NCBI GenBank assembly: GCA_019456185.1
Contig: VRUH01000007.1
Coordinates: forward strand, 70,829-103,551
Origin: Candidatus Glassbacteria bacterium
Lineage (GTDB): Bacteria > Gemmatimonadota > Glassbacteria > GWA2-58-10
Length of the DNA stretch: 32,723 nucleotides
Reading direction: 5' to 3'
Each line of letters begins with the position of its first letter. Within the stretch, counting starts at the first letter, position 1. The translations under genes and the position numbers were made by a program. The notes below the pieces were generated by a model. The model was given only the letters and a program-made list of their open reading frames with translations. It was not told the origin of the DNA and searched no databases. Shown in pieces: positions 24,055 to 32,711 of the stretch.

Positions 24055-25704
24055 TCAGTCGCCGGCCTGTTCCAGCCTCCTGCGCAGTTCGGCCAGCGCT
24101 GCGTCTGCCCGCTCCAGCAGGCGCAGCCGTGAGGCCTCGATCCTGAAAACGAGCTCATCGGATGCGTAGTAGGCCCTCATCTCCTCCAGCCGTTCGATTG
24201 CGGCGCGCAACTCCTCCGGCTCGCCTACCGGCCGGCCGTCCACCAGCACGTAGACCGGGTTGGTGTGCGCTTCCAGCTCGACAGCCTCGTCACCCGCGCC
24301 GCTGGAGTCGGTCACGGCGTGCAGGGCCAGCCAGGAACTGCGCTCGAGCGTGATTGTGTCGCGGATTTCCCACGAAGTCTCGGAACCGTTGGCGTAGGTG
24401 CGGCTGACACGGCCGTTGACCAACAGCCGCGCCTGGCTGACCGGCCGCCAGTGGCGCAATGTTGCCGAGATAGTTACCTCACCCTCGCCAGCGGGCAGGC
24501 GCACTTCCGAGCCGGGCACCTCGCCGTTGACGTCGAATTCCACAAACGGGCCGTTGGTCAACAGGATATTGCCCTCTCCGATCCCGTCCATCCATTTATC
24601 GAACTTCAGCTCTCCCTCGACCCGGATATACATCCTGTCCGGCCCGAACGGCGGAATCAGCCGGGGCCACCTCTCGTGGCGGGCCAGGCTGACGGGAAAA
24701 TCGCTGCCGGCGGTGCCGGGGATGCGGAACCCGCAGGAGAGCGCGTTGTACCAGAACGCGGAGTTCATCATGCCGAACTGGAAGACTTCCAGGAAGTCGA
24801 TATCGCCGTGGGCCAGATCGATCATCGCGGCCGAGTATTCAACCCCGCCGTCGCCGTGGGCGTAGCCGACAACTCCGCCCAGGCGGTGCGCGTCGACGAA
24901 CAGCTCCGCGCTCAGCGGGTCGGCGAACGCGGTCAGGCCGTAGGTCAGGCCCTGGCTCACCGGCCGCACCAGGCTGTCGATCCCCAGCATCAGGTTGTGG
25001 CCGTAGAAATGGCTGCGCTGCTCCTCGCCGGAACGGATGAGATAATCGCCCTTGCGGGCCTGAGCCGATTCGCCCCAGCCGTACTGGACAGCCGCCTGAT
25101 CGCGGCGCTGGAGCTGGAGAAAATGGCCCACCGAAAGGCCGTCGGCCTCCAGCAGGCCCAGATAGAGCCGGTCGTCCGACGGCTGGCGGCTGAGGTGGAT
25201 ATGGTCGTCGCCGCCGTACCAGCCCTCGGCTGCCAGGTCGATCCAGCGCTCCAGCTCGAATTCCAGTTCCCGCTCAGCTCCGCTCAGCTCGAATTCGGCG
25301 TGCAGGGGAAGGAACTCCACACCCTTGTAGACATCGAGCTGGTACTTGCCGGGCAGCATCGGCAGCGTGGCCTGGCCGGTCAGGAAATACCAATGGTGTT
25401 CGCTGCGGTAAGTCATATCCAGCACGGGGATCGAGGGCTTCATCGGGAAGGCGTGGTCGTGGTAGTGCAAATCCATCACGATCGGCAGCCGCCAGCCCAG
25501 CGAGTCGATGAGGAACGGCTGGTCGTTGAACCGGAAATAGGCGCGGACGGGAACCGGAGCGCCTTCGTGGAGGAAACGGATCGTGACCGGGAAGCTCTCC
25601 GGGTCCACCGCCGGACCTGCCGGGAGCTGGCTGTCCACGCCGCCGACAGTGCAGCCGGCCAGCAGCATTGTGCTCAGAAGGGTTGCGATAACGCTGCGGA
25701 TCAT
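24055..25704 (-). CDS. CehA/McbA-type metallohydrolase lipoprotein
   Basis: Exported lipoprotein of 549 residues. Lipobox LAGC at the end of the signal (MIRSVIATLLSTMLLAGC). After an N-terminal beta-rich domain come WYGGDDHIHLSRQPSDDR (metal-binding His168 and His170) and later GGVVGYAHGDGGVEYS and PGTAGSDFPVSL, the pattern of PHP-like metal centres in CehA/McbA proteins; the C-terminal part is beta-sandwich-like. The family hydrolyses various esters or phosphoesters; substrate here unknown. I start at the ATG 25704, preceded by GAGGAGAGCG; an ATG at 25758 would put 18 unsuitable residues before the signal. Confidence 0.85.
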   Translation of the reverse strand: MIRSVIATLLSTMLLAGCTVGGVDSQLPAGPAVDPESFPVTIRFLHEGAPVPVRAYFRFNDQPFLIDSLGWRLPIVMDLHYHDHAFPMKPSIPVLDMTYRSEHHWYFLTGQATLPMLPGKYQLDVYKGVEFLPLHAEFELSGAERELEFELERWIDLAAEGWYGGDDHIHLSRQPSDDRLYLGLLEADGLSVGHFLQLQRRDQAAVQYGWGESAQARKGDYLIRSGEEQRSHFYGHNLMLGIDSLVRPVSQGLTYGLTAFADPLSAELFVDAHRLGGVVGYAHGDGGVEYSAAMIDLAHGDIDFLEVFQFGMMNSAFWYNALSCGFRIPGTAGSDFPVSLARHERWPRLIPPFGPDRMYIRVEGELKFDKWMDGIGEGNILLTNGPFVEFDVNGEVPGSEVRLPAGEGEVTISATLRHWRPVSQARLLVNGRVSRTYANGSETSWEIRDTITLERSSWLALHAVTDSSGAGDEAVELEAHTNPVYVLVDGRPVGEPEELRAAIERLEEMRAYYASDELVFRIEASRLRLLERADAALAELRRRLEQAGD

Positions 25705-25818
25705 TTTTCGCTCTCCTCTCGAGGTGCGGATACAAGTTGCGGGGCCTGACACGTCCACGGATCGAGACTCGTTAATAATAACCGCCCGACCGCTGAAGTG
25801 GAAAGCATTTCACGGGAA

Positions 25819-25847
25819 TTGACATCGGGCGCGATGACCATTATTTC
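25819..25847 (+). promoter_or_regulatory. Possible promoter of the alpha/beta hydrolase gene
   Basis: TTGACA (25819-25824) is followed after 17 bp by TATTTC (25842-25847). The -35 is perfect, the -10 poor. It lies about 75 bp before the hydrolase start in the divergent region. Confidence 0.3.
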
Positions 25848-25922
25848 AAAAGAACATCGTAAACAAGTGTTTTACGCCGGGAGCTTTGCCCGCCGCCACC
25901 ATCATCCTCAGGAGGTTCTTCC

Positions 25923-27092
25923 ATGCCGAAACAGGGAACCGGCACGAACATTCTGCTGACTGTCGTCTTATTGCTGGCTGTCGTGGTCCTGGTTTTCCAG
26001 CTCAGGCTGGCGGATAAAGTCGAGAGCCTGGAGGAAGACCTGGGCGGCGGCCTGGACCGGCTGAATTTCACCGCGGACCATTTCGAGCAGTACCGGGCAT
26101 TGCGGGTGGTGCCTCCCGGCCAGCGCGACCTGCTGTATCCCGCCGGGCGCACTTTCCGCCGCGGGGACAATCTCGATCAGTTCCAGAGCCGCTGCCGGGC
26201 CGAACTGATCGCGCTGGCCGGGCTGGACACCGAACTGCTGGAGCGGCCCGTGAAAATGACCAAGCTTTCAACAGAGCGGCTCGACTCGCTGGGCCTCGTG
26301 CGGGACAGGATGGAGTTCGGTTTCGCGGATAACCCGGAATGGCTGCTGAGGGGATATTTACTCTACCCGGCCGGAAGCACGGAGAAACTGCCGGGGATAG
26401 TCTGCCTCAACGGCCACCTGGGACAGGCCGCGGCCGTGGCCGGAATCGTGGATGATTACACCAACGGTTTCGGACTGGCGCTGGCGCGCGAGGGGTTCAG
26501 GGTCCTCACGTTCGACTGGTGCTTCGAGGGGGAGAGCGAGCTCAGAAGCGGCGGTGCAATCGTGGCCGGGCACGACAGCCTCTCAGTCTGGACCGGGGCC
26601 ACCGGCCGTACCGGCCTGGCGCTGTACATGGAGAATGCCTGGTGCGCGTTCAAGGCGCTGAGTGATGATCCGGGGACCGACACCTCCCGGCTGGGAGTGA
26701 CCGGAATCAGCCGCGGCGGGGAGCTGACTACATATTTCGCGGCCATGTTCGCGCCCCGTATCGACGCCTACTACGCCTCGGGGGCCGGGTTCCCGTTCGT
26801 CTACCGCCGGTTCGGCGGCGGCTGCAAGTGCACGTTTGTGCCGGAAATATTCGACAGCTACGAGTTCAGCGACCTTTTGATCGCCGCCGCGCCCCTGCCG
26901 TCCAGGCTGCAACTGGGTGTGAATGACGGTATCTGGGGCTACTGGGACAATATCGGCCGGATCATGGAACAGGTACAACCGGTGTACGAAAGCCTCGGTG
27001 CGGCGGAACATTTCGGGCTGGATATCCACGCGGGCAAGCATGTTTACGAGCTAAGCCAGGGCGTGCAGTTTTTCCGTCGGTTTCTGCGTTAG
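25923..27092 (+). CDS. Membrane-anchored alpha/beta hydrolase, acetyl xylan esterase-like
   Basis: A 389-residue enzyme with an N-terminal anchor (NILLTVVLLLAVVVLVFQL) followed by a short coiled-coil-like stretch, so the catalytic domain is likely periplasmic. Features of the fold: PGIVCLNGHLG near the oxyanion region, FDWCFEGES, nucleophile elbow GVTGISRGGE (Ser) and a late HAGKHVYEL that may supply the catalytic His. CAGGAGG is placed well before the ATG. It stands divergent to the CehA-like gene and probably acts on an ester of the same substrate set. The remnant at 23950 is of a similar family. Confidence 0.83.
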   Translation: MPKQGTGTNILLTVVLLLAVVVLVFQLRLADKVESLEEDLGGGLDRLNFTADHFEQYRALRVVPPGQRDLLYPAGRTFRRGDNLDQFQSRCRAELIALAGLDTELLERPVKMTKLSTERLDSLGLVRDRMEFGFADNPEWLLRGYLLYPAGSTEKLPGIVCLNGHLGQAAAVAGIVDDYTNGFGLALAREGFRVLTFDWCFEGESELRSGGAIVAGHDSLSVWTGATGRTGLALYMENAWCAFKALSDDPGTDTSRLGVTGISRGGELTTYFAAMFAPRIDAYYASGAGFPFVYRRFGGGCKCTFVPEIFDSYEFSDLLIAAAPLPSRLQLGVNDGIWGYWDNIGRIMEQVQPVYESLGAAEHFGLDIHAGKHVYELSQGVQFFRRFLR

Positions 27093-27128
27093 CCGGTCCG
27101 CCGGTAATCCCTTGGCCCGGCAGAGATA

Positions 27129-27253
27129 TCAGCCGTACGGGACGAACACCAGCGCCCAGGCGATCCCGATGGCCAGCTGAATGACGAAATGAGCGATACC
27201 GTACTCGAGGTATGGCGCCACTCCCCAGCGCAGCAGATTGCCCTCCCGGTCCT
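27129..27253 (-). pseudogene. C-terminal tail of an unidentified membrane protein
   Basis: About 40 codons on the minus strand read DREGNLLRWGVAPYLEYGIA then HFVIQLAIGIAWALVFVPYG and stop: one coherent membrane helix with a plausible end, but no start. Upstream it fuses to the receptor fragment at 27254. I do not recognise the parent protein. Confidence 0.4.
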
Positions 27254-27317
27254 GCAGGTGTCGGCAGGCGGGTTGACGATTACGAAATAACCGTCCTGGT
27301 TCGTGGCGGCGTCCTGC
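27254..27317 (-). pseudogene. 64-bp fragment of a TonB-dependent receptor gene
   Basis: This segment matches 31488-31551, inside the receptor gene at 29256-31763 (around residues 74-92, AATNQDGYFVIVNPP), with two mismatches. It runs straight into the stop codon of the neighbouring FGE-fold gene; CCTGC (27313-27317) is common to both parents and marks the junction. Confidence 0.8.
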
Positions 27318-28189
27318 TAGGGCCTGCGCACGATCCGGAAACCTAGAGTATTCATAGCAGTGGTGGGCTTTCGCCCCGCGCGGTAGGCCGAGCGGCATTC
27401 CACCGGCTGACTGGCCCAGCTGCCGCCGCGGATCACTTTATAGTAGAGCACCCTGTCAGGACCTGTCGGATCTGTCTGCGAGCCGCAATTGTATCGATCG
27501 AAATAATCCTGGCACCATTCAAAGACGTTGCCGTGCATGTCGAACAGACCGTACGGGTTCTCTTGCTTGCGGGCCACGGTATGCGGCTTGTTTTCGCTGT
27601 TGGAGCTATACCAGCCCACCGGACCCAAGCCGCTTCCACTGTTGCCGAAGCTGTATTCCACAGTGGTGCCCCCGCGGGCGGCGTATTCCCATTCCGACTC
27701 GGTGGGCAGGCGGAAGCCGTTGTTACCGTAGTCGCAGGTGTAGTCCCCGTCGTAGCAAGGCTCCAGTCCCACCAGCTCGCTGAGTCCGTTGCAATAGTCG
27801 GCGGCCTCAAACCAGGTGACATTTTCGACCGGCATATCTATTTCGCCGCTGAAGCGGGAGGGGTTGGTGCCCATCACGACCCGGTACTGCTCATGGGTTA
27901 TTTCGGTCGTACTGATCAGGAAAGGAGAGACAGCGACTACATGGACCGGACGTTCATTGTTCAACATCGAATCATCTGGCATGCCGAGACCGCCGTAAAA
28001 AATAAAGTAGAGGCCAAACAGGGTGCTGCCCACCGAAAAGGTTCCCCCCGGCAGGGAGACCATTTCGATATCCCGGCCATCCTCCTGGTACTCGACAATA
28101 TCGATGTAAAAAACATTGGCTCCCTCGTCGCTGCAGGCGCAGAGCAGAAGCAGGAGCAGCGGGACAAATCGGACTAAGATATCTTTCAC
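27317..28189 (-). CDS. FGE-sulfatase-fold lipoprotein (copy A)
   Basis: Exported lipoprotein of 290 residues: signal VRFVPLLLLLLC with lipobox LCAC, then one formylglycine-generating-enzyme-like (C-type-lectin-like) domain: IEMVSLPGGTFSVGS, ISTTEITHEQYRVVMG, GFRLPTESEWEYAARGG, NPYGLFDMHGNVFEWCQDYF and RGGSWASQPVECRSAYRAG, ending FRIVRRP. True FGE has two active cysteines near this end; only the second equivalent (ECRSAYR) is present, so formylglycine formation is unlikely and a binding or structural role is more probable. Start: GTG at 28189 with GGGGA 6 nt upstream; a TTG at 28195 is the alternative. It is a near-identical copy of 31836-32711. Confidence 0.85.
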   Translation of the reverse strand: MKDILVRFVPLLLLLLCACSDEGANVFYIDIVEYQEDGRDIEMVSLPGGTFSVGSTLFGLYFIFYGGLGMPDDSMLNNERPVHVVAVSPFLISTTEITHEQYRVVMGTNPSRFSGEIDMPVENVTWFEAADYCNGLSELVGLEPCYDGDYTCDYGNNGFRLPTESEWEYAARGGTTVEYSFGNSGSGLGPVGWYSSNSENKPHTVARKQENPYGLFDMHGNVFEWCQDYFDRYNCGSQTDPTGPDRVLYYKVIRGGSWASQPVECRSAYRAGRKPTTAMNTLGFRIVRRP

Positions 28190-28200
28190 GTGCAATCCCC
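27317..28200. repeat. Direct repeat, copy A, of about 0.88 kb
   Basis: Carries the whole FGE-fold gene and its ribosome-binding leader. It pairs with 31836-32723 in the same orientation, about 4.52 kb apart. Similarity includes the region before the start codon (CACGTGCAATCCCCG) and ends exactly at the stop codon on the other side. Confidence 0.85.
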
Positions 28201-28254
28201 GGCTGTACCTGGTCGGGCAGTCTGATTTCCCGCGGGGAAACCGGTTGGTCGTCA

Positions 28255-28350
28255 TTATCTTCCGATATGGAACCGGCGCCGTGGCGGGCCGGTCAAACTG
28301 CGGCGATCGAAGACCACACCGCCCACCATCGCGGTGCGCTGACAGTCTAT
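28255..28350 (-). pseudogene. Possible C-terminal remnant of an amidohydrolase
   Basis: The minus strand reads IDCQRTAMVGGVVFDRRSL followed by about 12 residues and a stop. The T-x-VGG-x-VV-type strand is common at the end of YtcJ-like and related amidohydrolases. No start or other domain is present in the gap between the DUF4249-like gene and FGE copy A. Weak, since the match is short. Confidence 0.3.
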
Positions 28351-28418
28351 TCCCGGCTGCCGGGCAAGGCGCCGGAGATGCCCTACGCGGACGCCTGACT
28401 CTTCGCAGGCACTGAAAA

Positions 28419-29249
28419 TCAGCGCTCCACCGTGATATCGAACGATACATTGTTGGTGGCCGTAAAGATTCCCAGTCCGTTGGTTATGTTGCTGATCGGC
28501 TCGTTGAGATCGCGGCTGTCCTGGTTGCGGGTCAGGTACAACTCGACATACTCGCGTGTGGCCACGACCACTTTGATCCGGTAACGGCCGTAATAGGGCA
28601 GTTGATCCCAGGCGACTACGAACTTTCTGTCCATGAACAGATCGCTGATATAATGAGGCTCATAGCCTGAAACCGGCTCCCCGCCATCGATAGGAACACG
28701 GTTTACCTCGTAGTTCCAGCTTTCAATGTAGAACCAGAAATCCCCATCCAGTTCCCAGCTTATCTCCAGCGCATCTCCATGGGGCTCTCCATTGGCCGAG
28801 GCCGGTACGATCAACGGGTCAACAGGCTTCTGCAGGTTCTCCGGCTTAGGCGGAATCACCGTGCTGGCGGTGGCGATTTTCCCGAAATAGAAAACTTCGA
28901 GATAGATCGTATCTCCCGGGAACAGGTTGAAGCCGCACTCCAGGCAATCGTCGGTGCCGTAGGGATTTTCCGGACTGCCATAGTTACCGTTACCCATGTG
29001 AAACAGCTCGTAGCAGACATCGTTGGTGATCACATTGACCATGGCGTCGCGGATCGGCGGCCCGGCTGTATCCGGACTGCCCAAGTCGAGAGTGGAGGTG
29101 ATATTCAAATTGCTGACCGGAATGTTGGCCTGCAGATACCCTCTCACCACCACCAGTTCGTTTGACGGCGGCAGCAGCTTGGCGCCCTGGCAGCCTGTCA
29201 GCAGTGCGATACAGCCGGCCATGTACAGCAGAGTCTTGGTTTTGATCAT
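28419..29249 (-). CDS. DUF4249-like outer-membrane-associated lipoprotein
   Basis: A 276-residue lipoprotein (lipobox LLTGC). ELVVVRGYLQANIPVSNLNI at the N-terminus, IRDAMVNVI, a central beta-sandwich and NITNGLGIFTATNNVSFDI at the end fit the DUF4249 pattern, whose genes commonly follow TonB-dependent receptor genes. It begins 6 bp after the receptor stop, so the pair forms an operon; it may be a surface-exposed partner of the receptor. Ligand unknown. Confidence 0.75.
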   Translation of the reverse strand: MIKTKTLLYMAGCIALLTGCQGAKLLPPSNELVVVRGYLQANIPVSNLNITSTLDLGSPDTAGPPIRDAMVNVITNDVCYELFHMGNGNYGSPENPYGTDDCLECGFNLFPGDTIYLEVFYFGKIATASTVIPPKPENLQKPVDPLIVPASANGEPHGDALEISWELDGDFWFYIESWNYEVNRVPIDGGEPVSGYEPHYISDLFMDRKFVVAWDQLPYYGRYRIKVVVATREYVELYLTRNQDSRDLNEPISNITNGLGIFTATNNVSFDITVER

Positions 29250-29255
29250 CCCAGC

Positions 29256-31763
29256 CTACCGGGAATAAATTTTGAAATAGATTGTCGGCGTCAGGCTCAG
29301 CATCGAGACATCGCTGATTGACACCGGCACCGTATCCAGGTTGAACTGACGGAACCAGAAGTTGTTCCGGTCGTAGACATTGAACACCGACAGCCCGATA
29401 GTGTAATCGAAAGCGGCGGAGGTGAAGTTGCGCGACACGCTGAGGTCCAGCCGGTGGTAGTCGGACAGGCGGTGGGCGTTCCGGTCGCTGACATGGATGT
29501 AGCCCTGGTGCTCGTTATTGAGCAGCTGAAGGTAGTACTGGCTTTCGGGCGCCGAATAAGCCTTGCCCGTGGCGAATACCCAGGTGGCCGCAAAGTCCCA
29601 GTGCTTCAGCGACAGTTTGGCCACCACGTTGACCTCGTGGGTCCGGTCGTGGGTAGCCGGATAGGGTTTGCCGCCGTTGAGTCCCGGCACATCGTAGCGC
29701 ACCCGGCTTAAAGAGTAACCGATCCAGCCGGTAAATTTACCCCGTTTTTTCTGGAACAGGATGTCGATACCCTTGCTGAAACCGGTGCCCTGGAAGAACG
29801 CCGTGCCCGGCGCGACTTCCTCATCCCGCAGTTCCTCGAGCAGATTACGGTTGTAGCTGGCCCGTCGCGTATACTCCACAACGCCCTCAAGGTCCTTGTA
29901 GTAGCCCTCCACGTCCAGCAGCCAGTCGGTGTTCTCCAGACTCAGGCCGGCAATCCAGTGTTCGGCGAACCCCGTTTCGTTATCCTCGTCGGCCAGTAAC
30001 CAGAAATCGCGGCTGCCCTCCAGCACGTCCTCGTTGGTGATCCGGTTGACAAACTGGTGGTATCGTCCCCAGGCCCCCTTTAATCTGAGATAGTCGGTGA
30101 GCGAGAAAACAGCCGAGGCGCGCGGCTCGACAAAACTTTCGGCGGTCTTGTCATAGTAGGTGCCGCGCAGGCCGAAAGTGAGGTCGAGGTCATTGGTGAC
30201 GTGCCACCGGTCCTGGAGATACGCGGAGCCGAGATTGGCCGAGGACTCTCTGCGCAGGAGATCGGTGGTGTCATTCAAGATTGAATAATAGTGCGCGTCG
30301 AGCTTACTGAACCCCGCTCCCACCTTGAGGTCGTGCCCGCTGACAGGGTGGATTTCGTTATCGAACTGGACAGTGAAATCGGTCAGTTCGTTGTCCTCGC
30401 TGACCGCACTGGCGGCCGAGCGGAAATAGGCCAGGCTGTCGGCGGCGGAGTTGGACTGAAAATCGCGCGCCAGAGAGTAATCGCTGAAATAGCGCGTGTG
30501 GGACACCAGCAGACTGGCGTAGTAGCGGTCGTTGATTTTGCCGGAGTATTTCGCGCTCAGGCCCAGGTTGCCCCATCGCGTGCGCTTGAGCGTATTCAGG
30601 GTTGCCTGGTCGTCTTCCAGCAACCGTTCCTCACCCTGCCAGGCGAAATCTTCGCCGGCCAGCAGGTTGGCCTGGCCCAGGTTATCGCGCCCGTTGTAGA
30701 TACTGAGCGACAGGACATCGTTGGCGCGAGGGTTGAAAGTCACCTTGCCGTTGAGGTCGTAGAAATAAAAATCAGGCTCCTCGGTGCCGGTGGACACAAA
30801 CGGGTTTTCGGCGGAAATTCCGGAACCGGGGCTGGAGACGAAATCGAACAGCTTGCTGTACAACCCGCTGCGGATAACGTCGGTATAGCTCCTGCGTATC
30901 GTAACCAGGAACGAGCCGGCATTGCCCAGCGGGCCCTCGACCATTCCATGGCCGCTGAGGAGGTTGATTCCGCCCCCGTAATTAATCCCTGAGGCATCGC
31001 CCGACTTGCCGGTCATATTGACTACACTGGAGATACGCCCGCCGAACTCCGCGGGAAACCCGCCCTTGTAAACCCTGATATCCTTGACCGCATCGGCGTT
31101 GAACGCGCTGAACAGGCCGAAAAAATGATCGACATGGTAGATCGTCATCCCGTCGAAGAGGATCAGGTTCTGGTCCGGCGTGCCGCCGCGCACATACAGG
31201 CCCGACGACCCGTCGCTCACACCGCTGATTCCGGGCATCAGCTGGAAAGAGCGGAACAGGTCGACCTCGCCCATGTTGGGCAGCACTGCGATTTCCGCCG
31301 GGCTGATCGCTATCTGTCCGGGCTCGCCGACAACTTCCATGATCGGCGGCACCTCGCTCTCGACTGTCAGGCCCTCCATTTCGATAGTCTGGCGGCGCAT
31401 CAGGATAGTCTGGCGACGGTCGGAGGCGCGGCGCGGATCGACCAGGATTTCCCTGGTCGCGTAGCCCACGTAGGTGATCCTCAGCCGGCAGGTGTCGGCT
31501 GGCGGGTTGACGATTACGAAATAACCGTCCTGGTTCGTGGCGGCGCCCTGCGAGGTCCCGACGATAATAATATTGGCGTAAGGCAGGGCCTCGTCGGATT
31601 CCTCGTCGCGCACGTAACCCGTGATGTCGAACCGTCCGCGGGCCGGGCCTTGAGCCCCCAACTCAGCTGTTGCGCAAAGGAAAAGTGCCGCCAGAATCAA
31701 AGCCGCGGAATACGAAAAATTTCCGCCTCGAACTTTCAACTTACCCCAACGATGATAGCGCAT
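29256..31763 (-). CDS. TonB-dependent receptor with carboxypeptidase-regulatory-like N-terminal domain
   Basis: Outer-membrane active transporter of 835 residues. Order: signal peptide (SAALILAALFLCATAELGAQ), CarboxypepD_reg-like domain (FDITGYVRDEESDEALPYAN ... NQDGYFVIVNPP), plug domain (IAVLPNMGEVDLFRSFQLMP, GLYVRGGTPDQNLILFDGMT), then the beta-barrel to the last strand MLSLTPTIYFKIYSR. GGAGATTAA precedes the ATG. FecA/SusC-like in design but without a SusD partner; with the DUF4249-like gene it may import a peptide, metal complex or oligosaccharide. A piece of a second copy survives at 27254-27317. Confidence 0.93.
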   Translation of the reverse strand: MRYHRWGKLKVRGGNFSYSAALILAALFLCATAELGAQGPARGRFDITGYVRDEESDEALPYANIIIVGTSQGAATNQDGYFVIVNPPADTCRLRITYVGYATREILVDPRRASDRRQTILMRRQTIEMEGLTVESEVPPIMEVVGEPGQIAISPAEIAVLPNMGEVDLFRSFQLMPGISGVSDGSSGLYVRGGTPDQNLILFDGMTIYHVDHFFGLFSAFNADAVKDIRVYKGGFPAEFGGRISSVVNMTGKSGDASGINYGGGINLLSGHGMVEGPLGNAGSFLVTIRRSYTDVIRSGLYSKLFDFVSSPGSGISAENPFVSTGTEEPDFYFYDLNGKVTFNPRANDVLSLSIYNGRDNLGQANLLAGEDFAWQGEERLLEDDQATLNTLKRTRWGNLGLSAKYSGKINDRYYASLLVSHTRYFSDYSLARDFQSNSAADSLAYFRSAASAVSEDNELTDFTVQFDNEIHPVSGHDLKVGAGFSKLDAHYYSILNDTTDLLRRESSANLGSAYLQDRWHVTNDLDLTFGLRGTYYDKTAESFVEPRASAVFSLTDYLRLKGAWGRYHQFVNRITNEDVLEGSRDFWLLADEDNETGFAEHWIAGLSLENTDWLLDVEGYYKDLEGVVEYTRRASYNRNLLEELRDEEVAPGTAFFQGTGFSKGIDILFQKKRGKFTGWIGYSLSRVRYDVPGLNGGKPYPATHDRTHEVNVVAKLSLKHWDFAATWVFATGKAYSAPESQYYLQLLNNEHQGYIHVSDRNAHRLSDYHRLDLSVSRNFTSAAFDYTIGLSVFNVYDRNNFWFRQFNLDTVPVSISDVSMLSLTPTIYFKIYSR

Positions 31764-31835
31764 TTAATCTCCAGTATTTACCTGCGTATCCAACTTCGGC
31801 AACAGCCGTAGCCGGCGGCGAGGCAAGCTGCCCTG

Positions 31836-32711
31836 CTAGGGCCTGCGCACGATACGGAAACCTACAGTATACGTAGCACTGCCGGGCTGTCGCGCCCCAC
31901 GGTGGGCCGAGCGCAATTCCACCGGCTGACTGGCCCAGCTGCCGCCGCGGACCACTTTATAGTAGCCCATCCTGTCAGGACCCGTCGGGTCTGTCTGCGT
32001 GCCGCAATTGTAAGTATCGAAATAATCCTGGCACCATTCAAAGACGTTGCCGTGCATGTCGAACAGGCCGTACGGGTTCTCTTGCTTGCGGGCCACTGTA
32101 CGCGGCTTGTTTTCGCTGTTGGAGATATACCAGCCCGCCCGACTCAACCCGCTTTCACTGCTGCCGAAGCTGTATTCCGCAGTGGTGCCCCCGCGGGCGG
32201 CGTATTCCCATTCCGACTCGGTGGGCAGGCGGAAGCCGTTTTTACCGTAGTCGCAGGTGTAGTCCTGGTAGTAGCAACGCTCCAGTCTCATCAGCTCGCT
32301 GAGTCCGTTGCAGAAGTCGGCGGCCTGAAACCAGGTGACATTTTCGACCGGCATATCTATTTCGCCGCTGAAGCGGGAGGGGTTGGTGCCCATCACGGTC
32401 CGGTACTGGGCGTGGGTTATTTCGGTCGTACTGATCAGGAAAGGAGAGACAGCGACTACATGGACCGGACGTTCATTGTTTATCATCAAATCATCTGAGC
32501 CGCCGGGGCCGGCGCCTTCCATGATAATGTAGTGGGGAAACAGGGTGCTGCCCACCGTAAAGGTTCCCCCCGGCAGGGAGGCCATTTCGATATCCCGGCC
32601 TTCCTCCTGGTACTCGACAATATCGATGCGGAAAACATTGGCGCCTTCGTCGCTGCAGGCGCAGAGCAGAAGCAGGAGCAGCGGGACAAATCGGACTAAG
32701 ATATCTTTCAC
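31836..32711 (-). CDS. FGE-sulfatase-fold lipoprotein (copy B)
   Basis: Paralogue of 27317-28189, 291 residues, with the same signal and lipobox (LLLLLLCACSDEG) and the same domain order. Differences cluster in loops: after TLFPHYIIMEGAG, around FGSSESGLSRAGW, and in the last 25 residues (VELRSAHRGARQPGSATYTV). Here the single FGE-like cysteine of copy A has become leucine (VELRSAH), so an FGE reaction is excluded. GTG start at 32711 with GGGGA upstream (TTG at 32717 as alternative). It precedes the TonB-dependent receptor by 72 bp and is probably the first gene of that operon. Confidence 0.85.
   Translation of the reverse strand: MKDILVRFVPLLLLLLCACSDEGANVFRIDIVEYQEEGRDIEMASLPGGTFTVGSTLFPHYIIMEGAGPGGSDDLMINNERPVHVVAVSPFLISTTEITHAQYRTVMGTNPSRFSGEIDMPVENVTWFQAADFCNGLSELMRLERCYYQDYTCDYGKNGFRLPTESEWEYAARGGTTAEYSFGSSESGLSRAGWYISNSENKPRTVARKQENPYGLFDMHGNVFEWCQDYFDTYNCGTQTDPTGPDRMGYYKVVRGGSWASQPVELRSAHRGARQPGSATYTVGFRIVRRP

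Noticed and set aside
24265-25749. 494-codon plus-strand frame opposite the CehA-like gene
   Set aside because: Shadow frame with skewed composition and no motif; the minus-strand frame has lipobox and metal-binding motifs.
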